DNA of 19,558 nucleotides from Bacteroidales bacterium UBA3834 (GCA_002392965.1 DGIA01000014.1:481-20038); one strand, 5' to 3'; shown: positions 1 through 7,179, counted from the first letter of the stretch. Made by a program: numbers and translations. Notes: generated by a model not told the origin, from the letters alone.

Positions 1-11
1 GACTCGTCTTC

Positions 12-47
12 GTGTCTCATACATATCCTATATATGTATGACGACAC
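12..47 (-). promoter_or_regulatory. Long hairpin in the leader of a gene beyond the left edge
   Basis: Positions 18-26 and 32-40 are a perfect 9-bp inverted repeat around a 5-base loop. The pairing continues outward through 17/41 and, after one bulged base at 42, through 12-16/43-47, giving about 15 paired positions. It lies 70-105 bases downstream of the promoter at 123-153 and on the same strand, so it should form in that transcript's 5' leader or close to its start codon. No T-run follows on the minus strand, so it is not an ordinary intrinsic terminator. The pairing is seen directly; a regulatory role is inference. Confidence 0.4.
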
Positions 48-122
48 ACGCTATCTCTTTCTTCTCATCCGTTTCAATCTGCTCTCGTTTTCAACATCCC
101 TCCCTCGGGACGAAAACGGCTG

Positions 123-153
123 CAAAAATACAACCTTTTTCCATTCCGGCAAA
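123..153 (-). promoter_or_regulatory. Consensus Bacteroidota promoter reading off the left edge
   Basis: Read on the minus strand, TTTG (153-150) is followed by a 19-base spacer and TATTTTTG (130-123), an exact match to the Bacteroides -33/-7 consensus TTTG-N19-TAnnTTTG. It points toward position 1, so its gene lies beyond the window. Transcription should begin near 115-118. The -33 context and parts of the spacer closely resemble the rplU promoter at 9577-9607, which suggests a strongly expressed housekeeping gene, but the gene itself is not visible. Confidence 0.65.
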
Positions 154-700
154 ATATTTTTTCAATAAAAAACTAAATTATTCACCAACTCCCTGTATAT
201 CACCGCCGTCAAAATTAAAAAAAAATTCAACATCAATACCCGGAAGCACCCCAAAAAATGGATTTGTGAAACAGAAACGCCCTCTTTTTCGGCGGCATCT
301 GGACACCAGAAGTCTAATTAGACTGTTGATAACCGAATTATCTCACTTTTATACAGCGAATTACACAAATTTCTTTCAGAAGGACGAAAAAAAACAGAAG
401 CATCACACAATCAGTTGTTAATAAACAAGATAGGCAAAAAAACATAGTTAGGTTTTGTAGATTCTAGGAAACACTGGCCGGCCCCCCCCCTCCTCACCGC
501 CATAACGCACCGTCTCACCTCAGTATAACATTTACTCTTAAGTGAAGTTAAGGTGGTGGAAAGTTGGTGTTGATGCCGAGGGGATGAATTTTGTGATGTC
601 GCGGGAGTATTTTATAGAATTACCACAAATCTTACCAATGAACACAGAAAAAACTGTAATTATGATTGACAATTGATTACATAAAAAACATATTTCCATC
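154..700. other. AT-rich intergenic spacer without a convincing gene
   Basis: About 550 bases lie between the left promoter and the hexosaminidase stop codon. Open frames here (for example plus 38-421) encode low-complexity Ser/Pro/Lys-rich translations with no recognisable family and are taken as chance. The stretch holds A-runs, a perfect 14-bp palindrome at 311-324, an 8-bp GGCCGGCC palindrome at 476-483 running into nine C residues (482-490), and a weak 4-bp hairpin at 644-657. No tRNA-like fold and no clear terminator for the hexosaminidase operon was seen. Confidence 0.6.
311..324. repeat. Perfect 14-bp palindrome in intergenic DNA
   Basis: AGTCTAATTAGACT is identical to its reverse complement. 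It sits in the AT-rich spacer about 160 bases upstream of the left-edge promoter. It could be an operator for a dimeric regulator, but there is no second copy in the window to support that and chance cannot be excluded. Confidence 0.3.
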
Positions 701-3217
701 TCAAAGAACAAGAATCTCGTCGGTGAAGAGATAGCTCGGCTGACCTGGGGCAGGGTGCCACGAGGGGAGCGGGCCGGGGTTGGGGACGACGACACGGAGA
801 TAGCGCGTGACGAGATTGCCGATAGTTATCTTCGACTTGCCTTCAGTCTCTCTCAAAATAATGCTGTAGTTTTTGAGGCGCATACCGGTTTCGCGCGGGT
901 CCATACCGAAGTTCCTCTTTGCGGCACGATTCCAATTCGCTCCGTCATCAGAGACGTATATCATAATCTCCCGTGGCGCCAGAATCCAGTCGAAGGTGTT
1001 CTGCATAAAGCGCAAAGCGACTTCGTGGATTTCGGTGGGTTTTCCGAAGTCGATGACGGCGTCGATGCTGTCGCCCCAGTAGCCTTGCCAGCGACCGTCG
1101 GCGTAGGTGGTGTTGGATCCGAGCTGGCCATCAATGAGGGCATTGTATCCTCCACCGCTGTAGATGGCCTTATAGTCGCTGTACTTGGTGTTGAGCGTTA
1201 TCTTGGCCCCCATGCCTAGGTGACTCAGCAGGTACTGCTCACTGACGACGCCTTCGCCGTATTCATTGTAGGCAATGGCCTTGATGGTAGCGGAACGCTC
1301 CAGCGGGAAGGGTCCCTCATAAAGGGTAGAAGAGGCGGTAGGCTCGCTGCCGTCGAGGGTGTAGTAGATGGGGCGGTCGTTGTAGAGGGTGCGGAGGGTC
1401 ACCATCGGCAGACTACCTGAACTAGTATTACTAGTTTGACTTGAACCACGAACCTCCATAAACACATGTCGGCGAAGTTCCAGCACCTCGCGCGCGAGCG
1501 CGTCGTATCTATTTAAAACTATATACCGCTCATAGTCGCCGTTCTCCTGGTCCCAAAGGCGGAGGTATTCGCACTTGAGGTCGAAGAGGGTCTGGAGGTA
1601 ACGGCGGCATGACCCTTCGATGTCGGGGAAAATGACACCACTTAGAGGGTCACGAGATATATCCCAGCGGAGGGCACTCTTCTCGGCGGTAGCTTTCAAA
1701 CGCATCAAGGCATAGTGGACGTGAGGATTGGCAGCAGAGTCAACATAAAAAGTGTCGACCAGATGCATGACATAATCTATCTTGTCCCGCATTTCCTTAC
1801 TATCAGTGTTGTAGGGATTGAAGTTCAGCAATGGTTCCAACAGGGCAGCCGAGGTGTACCAGTCGCCGATAAGGGGATTGCTTTCCTGTGCACCCATCTC
1901 ATAGAGAGTATTGACATCAACAATGTTCTTGTCACCGTAGAATAGGCGGGCGAAGTTCTGGTTGAACTGCTGCTCTCGACGAGCGTATTCCTCGGGGTCG
2001 TCGGTGCGGATGGGGTTCCACGCCATTTCGGCGCTCCAGAAGAGACCGTGCCAGCAGTTGTCAAAGAGGGCTTCTCCGTTGTCGTCCCAGCAGGTATTCA
2101 TCAATCCTTCGGCACCGTTGCGATAACCATCACGTGCCAGATTGGCAATATTCTTCATATAGCGCTGCGGAGCAGGAATCATGTTGCTGCTGTGGCTCAG
2201 CGAGGGGGCTACCCAAAAGGGGGTGCCGTTGTCTTTGAAGGGTTTTATCAGATGGTCATAACTATCGAGCGGTTCGTAGGCCCACATGATGTAGGTTATG
2301 TCCTTGGGCAGTTGGCGCATCATGGCGGGATTCTTCGCCACGATATCGCCCCACATAACTATGCGAGGGTTACTTGCTTGTTTGACAATGCCGTAGCATC
2401 GGTTGATGAAGTCCACATACACCTGGTCGGCGCCCTTAGCACCGACAAGCCTTTTGGCACGGCCAGTACCCAACTGCTCTGTCTCATCGCAGTTGATGAT
2501 GAAGAACGGCGAGTTGGGTATCCTTCGGTAGGCGGCGGCAATACGCTTGCTGAGGAAGTCGTAAGTAGCCTCATTGTCGGGGTTGAAGTTGGCCTTGCTG
2601 TCCATCAAGTGCTGATAGAACGGCACACGCAGCGTCTTCTCGGCGTGGGCGAAAAGCTGCAGGTTGATGACCTCGTCGGGGTGCGGCTTGCAGTCGGCGA
2701 GGTAGGCGGGTGCCAGATCGGGAAACTCCGGCTGGTAGAGCGTGTGCTCGGTATAGTAGTTGCAGAAGTTGTACTTCAGCGCATGGAGCGTTTGCCATTG
2801 CTTCTTGCGGTAGGCCTGGTGAGGCACAGGGCCGCGGCTCTGGTCGTCCATCCATCCACGCCAGCGGTAGGCAGGCCAGTCGGTGATGGTGCAGCACGGT
2901 ACCTTGTCTCCATAGATCTGCTGCAGCTGCGCCAACGTCAGGTACGCATTACGCAAGCCCTCCTCACCAACAAAGAACACCGTCACCTCCCTGCGCTTGA
3001 TGACAAGCTGATAGGCTTGGTCAAGGTTAGCTTCCACCAGCAGAGTATCGACGCACTTTTCCTTAACTTTCAACCCATCACCGTTAACCATCAACCATTC
3101 ACCATTCACCTCCACCTTCTGCGGTGTGGGTATCAAGCCGAGGTTAACCCGCTTCTCTTGCGCGAGACCGGACAAACTTGTTGCCCAAAACAACAATATA
3201 ACTACAATACGTTTCAT
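701..3217 (-). CDS. Secreted GH20-type beta-N-acetylhexosaminidase with C-terminal discoidin-like domain
   Basis: The 838-residue protein is predicted to release terminal GlcNAc or GalNAc from glycans in the periplasm or at the surface. The ATG at 3217 was preferred over a TTG at 3226 because it gives a clean Sec signal peptide (residues 1-20, ending SGLAQ) and an ATGA overlap with the pdxJ stop, which suggests translational coupling. Residues about 25-115 resemble the GH20 N-terminal domain. The catalytic barrel runs from about 116 to 420, with RGWMDD (120-125), the acid pair D244-E245 within INCDETEQLG, and CWDDNGE (376-382). A Ser/Thr-rich linker (590-604) leads to a chitobiase-C-like segment (about 605-665) and an F5/8 type C (CBM32-like) region (about 680-838). 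The residues before the catalytic pair differ from the usual HxGGDE, so substrate and even activity are uncertain. It is the last gene of the metK-pdxJ unit. Confidence 0.8.
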   Translation of the reverse strand: MKRIVVILLFWATSLSGLAQEKRVNLGLIPTPQKVEVNGEWLMVNGDGLKVKEKCVDTLLVEANLDQAYQLVIKRREVTVFFVGEEGLRNAYLTLAQLQQIYGDKVPCCTITDWPAYRWRGWMDDQSRGPVPHQAYRKKQWQTLHALKYNFCNYYTEHTLYQPEFPDLAPAYLADCKPHPDEVINLQLFAHAEKTLRVPFYQHLMDSKANFNPDNEATYDFLSKRIAAAYRRIPNSPFFIINCDETEQLGTGRAKRLVGAKGADQVYVDFINRCYGIVKQASNPRIVMWGDIVAKNPAMMRQLPKDITYIMWAYEPLDSYDHLIKPFKDNGTPFWVAPSLSHSSNMIPAPQRYMKNIANLARDGYRNGAEGLMNTCWDDNGEALFDNCWHGLFWSAEMAWNPIRTDDPEEYARREQQFNQNFARLFYGDKNIVDVNTLYEMGAQESNPLIGDWYTSAALLEPLLNFNPYNTDSKEMRDKIDYVMHLVDTFYVDSAANPHVHYALMRLKATAEKSALRWDISRDPLSGVIFPDIEGSCRRYLQTLFDLKCEYLRLWDQENGDYERYIVLNRYDALAREVLELRRHVFMEVRGSSQTSNTSSGSLPMVTLRTLYNDRPIYYTLDGSEPTASSTLYEGPFPLERSATIKAIAYNEYGEGVVSEQYLLSHLGMGAKITLNTKYSDYKAIYSGGGYNALIDGQLGSNTTYADGRWQGYWGDSIDAVIDFGKPTEIHEVALRFMQNTFDWILAPREIMIYVSDDGANWNRAAKRNFGMDPRETGMRLKNYSIILRETEGKSKITIGNLVTRYLRVVVPNPGPLPSWHPAPGQPSYLFTDEILVL
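3075..3109 (-). repeat. Five degenerate 7-bp tandem repeats inside the hexosaminidase gene
   Basis: On the coding strand the units are GTGAATG, GTGAATG, GTTGATG, GTTAACG and GTGATGG, consensus about GTKRATG. They encode residues 37-48, read as a near-repeat of V-N-G-E-W-L-M and V-N-G-D-G-L-K. Because 7 is not a multiple of 3, gain or loss of one unit would shift the frame just after the signal peptide, while three units would keep it. The periodicity is seen directly; slippage is inference. Confidence 0.55.
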
Positions 3218-3948
3218 TTTAAACAATCCAGATAGCGATGGATGGTCTCCTCGATGCCAAGATAAAGTGCATCGCTGATGAGGGCGTGACCAATCGAGAC
3301 CTCGTCACACCAAGGTATCTGCTGATGGAAGTAGGCCAGGTTCTCGAGCGAGAGGTCGTGGCCGGCATTAAGACCGAGGCCACAGTCGCGTGCCACCTTG
3401 GCCGCCTCCACAAAGGACTTTATTGCCGACTCGCGGTCGACAGGGTACTCGCGGGCGTAACTCTCGGTGTAAAGCTCCACGCGGTCGGTGCCGGTCTTGG
3501 CGGCCATCTCAATCATCTGCGAGTCGGCGTCAATGAATATACTCACGCGGATACCACTGGATTTGAACTCCGTGACGACATCCTTCAGATAGTCTTGGTT
3601 TTTCACCGTATCCCATCCAGCGTTGCTGGTTAGCACCCCTTCGGCATCGGGAACCAATGTCACCTGTGCAGGCTTAATTTCTTTCACCAAATCGACAAAG
3701 CCATAGGGGCGGCTCTGGGCGACCCCTTGGGGGTTACCCTCAATATTATACTCCACGCCAATCAGAGGCTTAATAGCCAGTGCATCGGCATAGCGGATAT
3801 GACGTTCGTCGGGACGCGGATGAACGGTGATACCTTGGGCACCAAAACGCTCACAGTCTTGTGCAAACTTTAACACATCAGGAGTATTGCCACCTCGGGC
3901 GTTACGGATGGTGGCTACCTTGTTGATATTGACACTCAACTTTGTCAT
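3214..3948 (-). CDS. pdxJ: Pyridoxine 5'-phosphate synthase
   Basis: PdxJ condenses 1-deoxy-D-xylulose 5-phosphate with 3-amino-2-oxopropyl phosphate to make pyridoxine 5'-phosphate, the ring-closing step of the DXP-dependent vitamin B6 pathway in the cytosol. At 244 residues it has the family's normal length. Visible hallmarks are VNINKVATIRNARGG near the N-terminus (residues 6-20), the ITVHPRPDERHI phosphate/active-site stretch, TLVPD, SIFIDAD, VELYTE and the C-terminal GLGLNAGHDLSLEN plus EVSIGHALISDAL. The ATG at 3948 follows the metK stop by only two bases and the stop overlaps the next start as ATGA, so the gene is almost certainly co-transcribed with metK and the hexosaminidase. There are no odd features. 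Confidence 0.96.
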   Translation of the reverse strand: MTKLSVNINKVATIRNARGGNTPDVLKFAQDCERFGAQGITVHPRPDERHIRYADALAIKPLIGVEYNIEGNPQGVAQSRPYGFVDLVKEIKPAQVTLVPDAEGVLTSNAGWDTVKNQDYLKDVVTEFKSSGIRVSIFIDADSQMIEMAAKTGTDRVELYTESYAREYPVDRESAIKSFVEAAKVARDCGLGLNAGHDLSLENLAYFHQQIPWCDEVSIGHALISDALYLGIEETIHRYLDCLK

Positions 3949-3950
3949 AT

Positions 3951-5198
3951 TTATTTAAGCTTGAATTCTTTCTTGATAGTATCAACCATGTCGAGTTTCT
4001 CCCAACCGAAGAACTGAACTTTCTTCTTGCGCTTGCGGCCAGCGGCATCATAAACCTCCACTTGTGCCTCATATGGGTCTCGCCCCATATGTCCATAAGC
4101 AGCAGTGGGTCGGAAGATGGGATTTTTCAACCCAAAACGCTCCACAATGGCGTAGGGGCGCAGGTCGAAGAGGCTCTTCACTCGTGAGGCGATTTCGCCG
4201 TCGCTCATCTTTACTTTGGCAGTGCCGTAGGTGTTGACATATAGCCCCACAGGCTCTGCCACACCAATGGCATATGCCACCTGCACGAGAGCCTCGTCGC
4301 AGAGTCCTGCAGCAACGAGGTTCTTGGCTATATGGCGAGTGGCGTAGGCTGCCGAGCGGTCAACTTTCGAGGCATCCTTGCCGCTGAAGGCGCCGCCGCC
4401 GTGAGCGCCGCGACCGCCATAGGTATCGACGATAATCTTGCGACCGGTGAGACCGGTGTCGCCATGGGGGCCGCCGATGACGAACTTGCCAGTGGGATTC
4501 ACATGCAGTTTGTAGTCCATCTTCGCAAAGAGTTTCTGCGTATTTTTCGGCAAACGTTTGATGACTCGTGGCAGCAGAACACGCTCCACATCGGCTCGAA
4601 TCTGCTCCTGTGTGGCATCTGGATCGTGCTGGGTACTGACAACGATAGCTTCAATGCGCTCGGGACAACCTGTATCACTATATTGCACAGTCACCTGACT
4701 TTTGGCATCTGGACGCAGGTACTTCATCTGTTTGCCCTCACGGCGTATCTTGCCAAGTTCTATGAGGATGATGTGGGCAAGGCAGATAGGAAGCGGCATC
4801 AACTCGTCTGTCTCACGACAAGCATAACCGAACATCATACCCTGGTCGCCAGCACCTTGATTCTTTTTCTCCTTGCGGGAGACACCCTGATTTATATCCT
4901 GGCTCTGCTCGTGGATGGCACTGAGGACACCGCAGCTTTCAGATTCGAATTTATACTCGCCTTTGGTGTATCCTATGCCTTTGATGACATCACGCACAGT
5001 GCTTTGAACATCGACATAGCCATTGCAGCTCACCTCACCGCTCACCACTGCCAAACCAGTGGTTACCAACGTCTCGCAAGCCACATGGCTTTCAGGGTCA
5101 TGTCTTAAGAATTCATCCAGTAGCGCATCGCTAATCTGGTCGGCCACCTTGTCGGGATGGCCTTCGCTCACTGATTCACTTGTGAAGAAATAACTCAT
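3951..5198 (-). CDS. metK: S-adenosylmethionine synthetase (methionine adenosyltransferase)
   Basis: MetK makes S-adenosylmethionine from methionine and ATP in the cytosol. The 415-residue product carries the family signatures: SVSEGHPDKVADQISDA at the N-terminus (ATP and metal binding), GAGDQGMMFGYA in the middle, and GGPHGDTGLTGRKI followed by GGGAFSGKD (phosphate-binding loop). The ATG at 5198 begins M-S-Y-F-F-T-S-E as in other members. It is the first gene of the metK-pdxJ-hexosaminidase operon, expressed from the minus-strand promoter at 5332-5362 with a leader of about 125 bases. A perfect 10-bp hairpin ends three bases before the start codon, so initiation may be structure-controlled. 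I do not see a recognisable SAM riboswitch core in the leader. The radical SAM enzyme about 1 kb away consumes the product, but no specific link is implied. Confidence 0.97.
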   Translation of the reverse strand: MSYFFTSESVSEGHPDKVADQISDALLDEFLRHDPESHVACETLVTTGLAVVSGEVSCNGYVDVQSTVRDVIKGIGYTKGEYKFESESCGVLSAIHEQSQDINQGVSRKEKKNQGAGDQGMMFGYACRETDELMPLPICLAHIILIELGKIRREGKQMKYLRPDAKSQVTVQYSDTGCPERIEAIVVSTQHDPDATQEQIRADVERVLLPRVIKRLPKNTQKLFAKMDYKLHVNPTGKFVIGGPHGDTGLTGRKIIVDTYGGRGAHGGGAFSGKDASKVDRSAAYATRHIAKNLVAAGLCDEALVQVAYAIGVAEPVGLYVNTYGTAKVKMSDGEIASRVKSLFDLRPYAIVERFGLKNPIFRPTAAYGHMGRDPYEAQVEVYDAAGRKRKKKVQFFGWEKLDMVDTIKKEFKLK

Positions 5199-5201
5199 TT
5201 T

Positions 5202-5243
5202 TGTTACATTTTAGTTTGTTAAACATTACTTTTAAATGTAACA
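5202..5243 (-). promoter_or_regulatory. Hairpin covering the metK translation start region
   Basis: Positions 5202-5211 and 5234-5243 are a perfect 10-bp inverted repeat with a 22-base loop. In the metK mRNA the stem ends three bases before the AUG at 5198, where a ribosome would have to load. A competing shorter pairing (5223-5227 with 5235-5239) uses the same upstream arm, so two alternative folds are possible. The complementarity is seen directly; control of translation by SAM, methionine or temperature is inference. Confidence 0.45.
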
Positions 5244-5331
5244 GATTTGAGAATGAAGTCGCAGTTGAACAACGCTTTAGCATTTTTTCAAGTGGTTGCA
5301 ATCATTACAAATCTATCCACATTTGCAGATG

Positions 5332-5362
5332 CAAAAATACATTTTTTTTTCCATGTAGCAAA
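5332..5362 (-). promoter_or_regulatory. metK operon promoter
   Basis: On the minus strand TTTG (5362-5359), a 19-base spacer and TATTTTTG (5339-5332) match the Bacteroides -33/-7 consensus exactly. Transcription should begin near 5325, giving metK a leader of about 125 bases. Confidence 0.75.
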
Positions 5363-5377
5363 ATTATTGTATTTTTG
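5347..5377 (+). promoter_or_regulatory. Promoter of the small repeat lipoprotein
   Basis: TATTTTTG (5370-5377) is a perfect -7 box. TTTT (5347-5350), 19 bases upstream, is a one-mismatch -33 element. The expected start near 5384 leaves a short leader of about 15 bases before the ATG at 5399. It is interleaved with the metK promoter, so the two may compete for polymerase. Confidence 0.6.
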
Positions 5378-5398
5378 CATCACAAAAATAATATAAAA

Positions 5399-6097
5399 AT
5401 GAAGCATATTTTTTCTCTACTGGCCATCTGCAGCCTCTTCATCGGCTGCACAACCGACTACGGGAACCCTACCAGCAAGAGTTATTCCGTCAACGGTTCT
5501 TTTAATGGTCTGAATATAAGTGACGCTTTCAGCGTAACCATGAGCGACCAAGTTTCGAGCATCATCATCACAGTTGGAGAACGTGCCCACGACCGACTGG
5601 ATCTGAGGATAAAAGATGGTAGCCTGCATATTGGCTTCAGACCAGGAGTAACCTATTTGGGCGATGCTACTGCAATCATACCTACCTGCACTCTTCGCAA
5701 CCTTGACCTTAGCGGCGCATCGTCTTTCAAGGGCGATCTCTCTGGAAGCACTGTGGATATCGACCTCAGCGGGGCCTCAACCTACAGAGGAAACATACAG
5801 GCCTCCAATATCGAACTCGACCTTTCCGGGGCATCCTCAGCCTCCATTACCGGCTACTGCGACAACACGATGGATATCGATCTCAGCGGAGCCAGCAATC
5901 TGCATGCCATTAGACTTGACGCGACAGATGTAAAAGGCGACATGAGTGGAGCTTCGACGGCTGACATCACCTGCTGCGACTACCTGCGAGTGAACCTCAG
6001 TGGCGCCAGCAAACTCACCTATGGAACAATCTCCAATAGCTGTGTCCCCATCGTGAGATGCGAGAAGTCGGGAGGTTCCTCGGTCAGAGAACGATAG
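5399..6097 (+). CDS. DUF2807-type lipoprotein with repeated D-L-S-G-A-S turns
   Basis: This 232-residue exported protein has a short signal peptide and a lipobox, F-I-G-C with Cys17, so it is expected to be lipid-anchored in the envelope. The ATG at 5399 was chosen over in-frame starts upstream because it begins the signal peptide and follows the promoter. Residues 30-100 form a strand-rich head. Then come six copies of an (L/I)DLSGAS-like motif at residues 102, 121, 140, 160, 180 and 198, spaced 18-20 residues, as expected for coils of a right-handed beta-helix. This matches the Bacteroidota family annotated as DUF2807 or 'head GIN domain', often called a putative adhesin. No biochemical function is established to my knowledge. 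It is monocistronic, divergent from metK and convergent with the radical SAM gene, with an 11-bp gap and no clear terminator. Confidence 0.85.
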   Translation: MKHIFSLLAICSLFIGCTTDYGNPTSKSYSVNGSFNGLNISDAFSVTMSDQVSSIIITVGERAHDRLDLRIKDGSLHIGFRPGVTYLGDATAIIPTCTLRNLDLSGASSFKGDLSGSTVDIDLSGASTYRGNIQASNIELDLSGASSASITGYCDNTMDIDLSGASNLHAIRLDATDVKGDMSGASTADITCCDYLRVNLSGASKLTYGTISNSCVPIVRCEKSGGSSVRER

Positions 6098-6108
6098 AAT
6101 TAACTCTT

Positions 6109-7179
6109 TTATTGATACAGACGATGGTAATGGCAAGTGAGCAACTTGCCATTATCACTATATAGGTGCAATCCACCACCCTCACAATAGCGCCATACTT
6201 TACAATCCTTGCACTGGTCTTTCTTGGCCCAACTACGGTCGCGCATCACCTGGAAACGCTTTTGCCACACCTCCCAAAAGTCGTCCTGATAGATGTTGCC
6301 TTGATCCATATGGCTACGCACACTGGTACACCCGCTGATGGCTCCATCACAACGAATAGAAGCCACTTCCACCCCACTGCGGCAGAAAAAGAAATGGTCA
6401 CGAACCTTCTGCTCATAGTCACCCAAAAAACCTTCACATGCATAACTCACATTGATACGCGGCTCATTTTCGCGACAATTTTTGATAAAATCCATCAGAC
6501 CACGGAACTGCTTGTCGGTAAATTGCAAATCGGGATTGTCGGCAGCACGCCCCATAGGAAATATACTGAATAACCGCCAAGCAGGTACTCCGAGCGAAAT
6601 AAGATATTCCTTGAAATCCTTCAAATAAGGATAGTTTTGTGGATTGACACAAGTGACGACATCCCACAGCAAGTCCTTCTGCTCGACTAAAAGTTTTATC
6701 GCGCGAGTGGCCTTCTCGAACGACTGTGGATGACACCGAATCCAGTTGTGCTGCTGTTCAAAACCGTCGAGGCTGACGGTAATACTATGCATACCACTTG
6801 CCATCAAACGCTGCAATCGTGTCTCATTGAGCAGGAACCCATTGGTCACCACCCCCCAAGGATACTCTCGGCGGTAGAGTTCCAGTCCGACCTGTTCAAG
6901 ATCGGAACGCAACAACGCCTCTCCACCGGTGAAAATAATGAAGACTTTATGCGGATCGACATGAGGGGCGATTGTATCCATCACTCTCAAGAAGTCTTCA
7001 GCCGGCATATCCGGTACAGTTGGGGACACCTTGCAGTCGCTGCCACAATGGCGGCATCTCATATTGCACCGCAATGTGCATTCCCAAAAAAGGGTGCGTA
7101 ACGGATGCAACTGCTCATCCGTCTTGCGCAATGAGCGTTGCAATTCCAAACCCACACGCTGTTTAAGCGTCAGGCTCAC
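6109..7179 (-). CDS. Radical SAM/SPASM enzyme of the Bacteroidota rSAM/lipoprotein pair
   Basis: This 356-residue enzyme probably carries out a radical modification on a peptide or protein. The cluster-binding CNMRCRHC (Cys38, Cys42, Cys45) follows LFWECTL, and TGGE lies at 84-87. The C-terminal SPASM region has cysteines at 248, 266, 277, 284, 323, 326, 332 and 349, including CKDCKVWRYC, enough for auxiliary iron-sulfur clusters. The GTG at 7179 is used; it overlaps the upstream lipoprotein's TGA as GTGA, and an AGGA lies just upstream of it. The sequence and its neighbour match my memory of the NCBI/TIGRFAM family defined by pairing with a putative lipoprotein (TIGR04133, from memory). The likely substrate is that lipoprotein, but target residue and chemistry are unknown. 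SPASM relatives include anaerobic sulfatase-maturating enzymes and RiPP maturases. No sulfatase or RiPP transporter is nearby. Confidence 0.88.
   Translation of the reverse strand: MSLTLKQRVGLELQRSLRKTDEQLHPLRTLFWECTLRCNMRCRHCGSDCKVSPTVPDMPAEDFLRVMDTIAPHVDPHKVFIIFTGGEALLRSDLEQVGLELYRREYPWGVVTNGFLLNETRLQRLMASGMHSITVSLDGFEQQHNWIRCHPQSFEKATRAIKLLVEQKDLLWDVVTCVNPQNYPYLKDFKEYLISLGVPAWRLFSIFPMGRAADNPDLQFTDKQFRGLMDFIKNCRENEPRINVSYACEGFLGDYEQKVRDHFFFCRSGVEVASIRCDGAISGCTSVRSHMDQGNIYQDDFWEVWQKRFQVMRDRSWAKKDQCKDCKVWRYCEGGGLHLYSDNGKLLTCHYHRLYQ

Larger units (their letters stand above)
5328..5381. repeat. Perfect 13-bp inverted repeat joining two divergent promoters
   Basis: GATGCAAAAATAC (5328-5340) and GTATTTTTGCATC (5369-5381) are exact reverse complements separated by 28 bases. 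Each arm contains the -7 box of one of the two divergent promoters. Part of the symmetry follows from having two -7 boxes back to back, but the match extends past the consensus on both sides. Confidence 0.7.

Noticed and set aside
38..421. 127-codon plus-strand frame in the left intergenic region
   Set aside because: It overlaps the consensus promoter and leader hairpin on the other strand, and its Ser/Lys/Pro-rich translation has no domain.
538..795. 85-codon minus-strand frame at the 3' end of the hexosaminidase gene
   Set aside because: It overlaps the conserved C-terminal domain in another frame and has no recognisable features.
2048..3235. 395-codon plus-strand frame opposite the hexosaminidase
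   Set aside because: It has no family resemblance and crosses the coupled pdxJ/hexosaminidase junction; it is a shadow frame.
5199..5325. Known SAM-I or SAM-II riboswitch in the metK leader
   Set aside because: By eye I could not find the characteristic core sequences of either class; only the start-proximal hairpin is supported.
5201..5398. Upstream extension of the repeat lipoprotein to position 5201
   Set aside because: It would run through both promoters and remove the signal peptide from the N-terminus; the ATG at 5399 fits the lipobox signal.
6085..6115. Bidirectional terminator between the convergent repeat-lipoprotein and radical SAM genes
   Set aside because: Only a 4-bp AGAG/CTCT pairing with a large loop is present; this is too weak to call.
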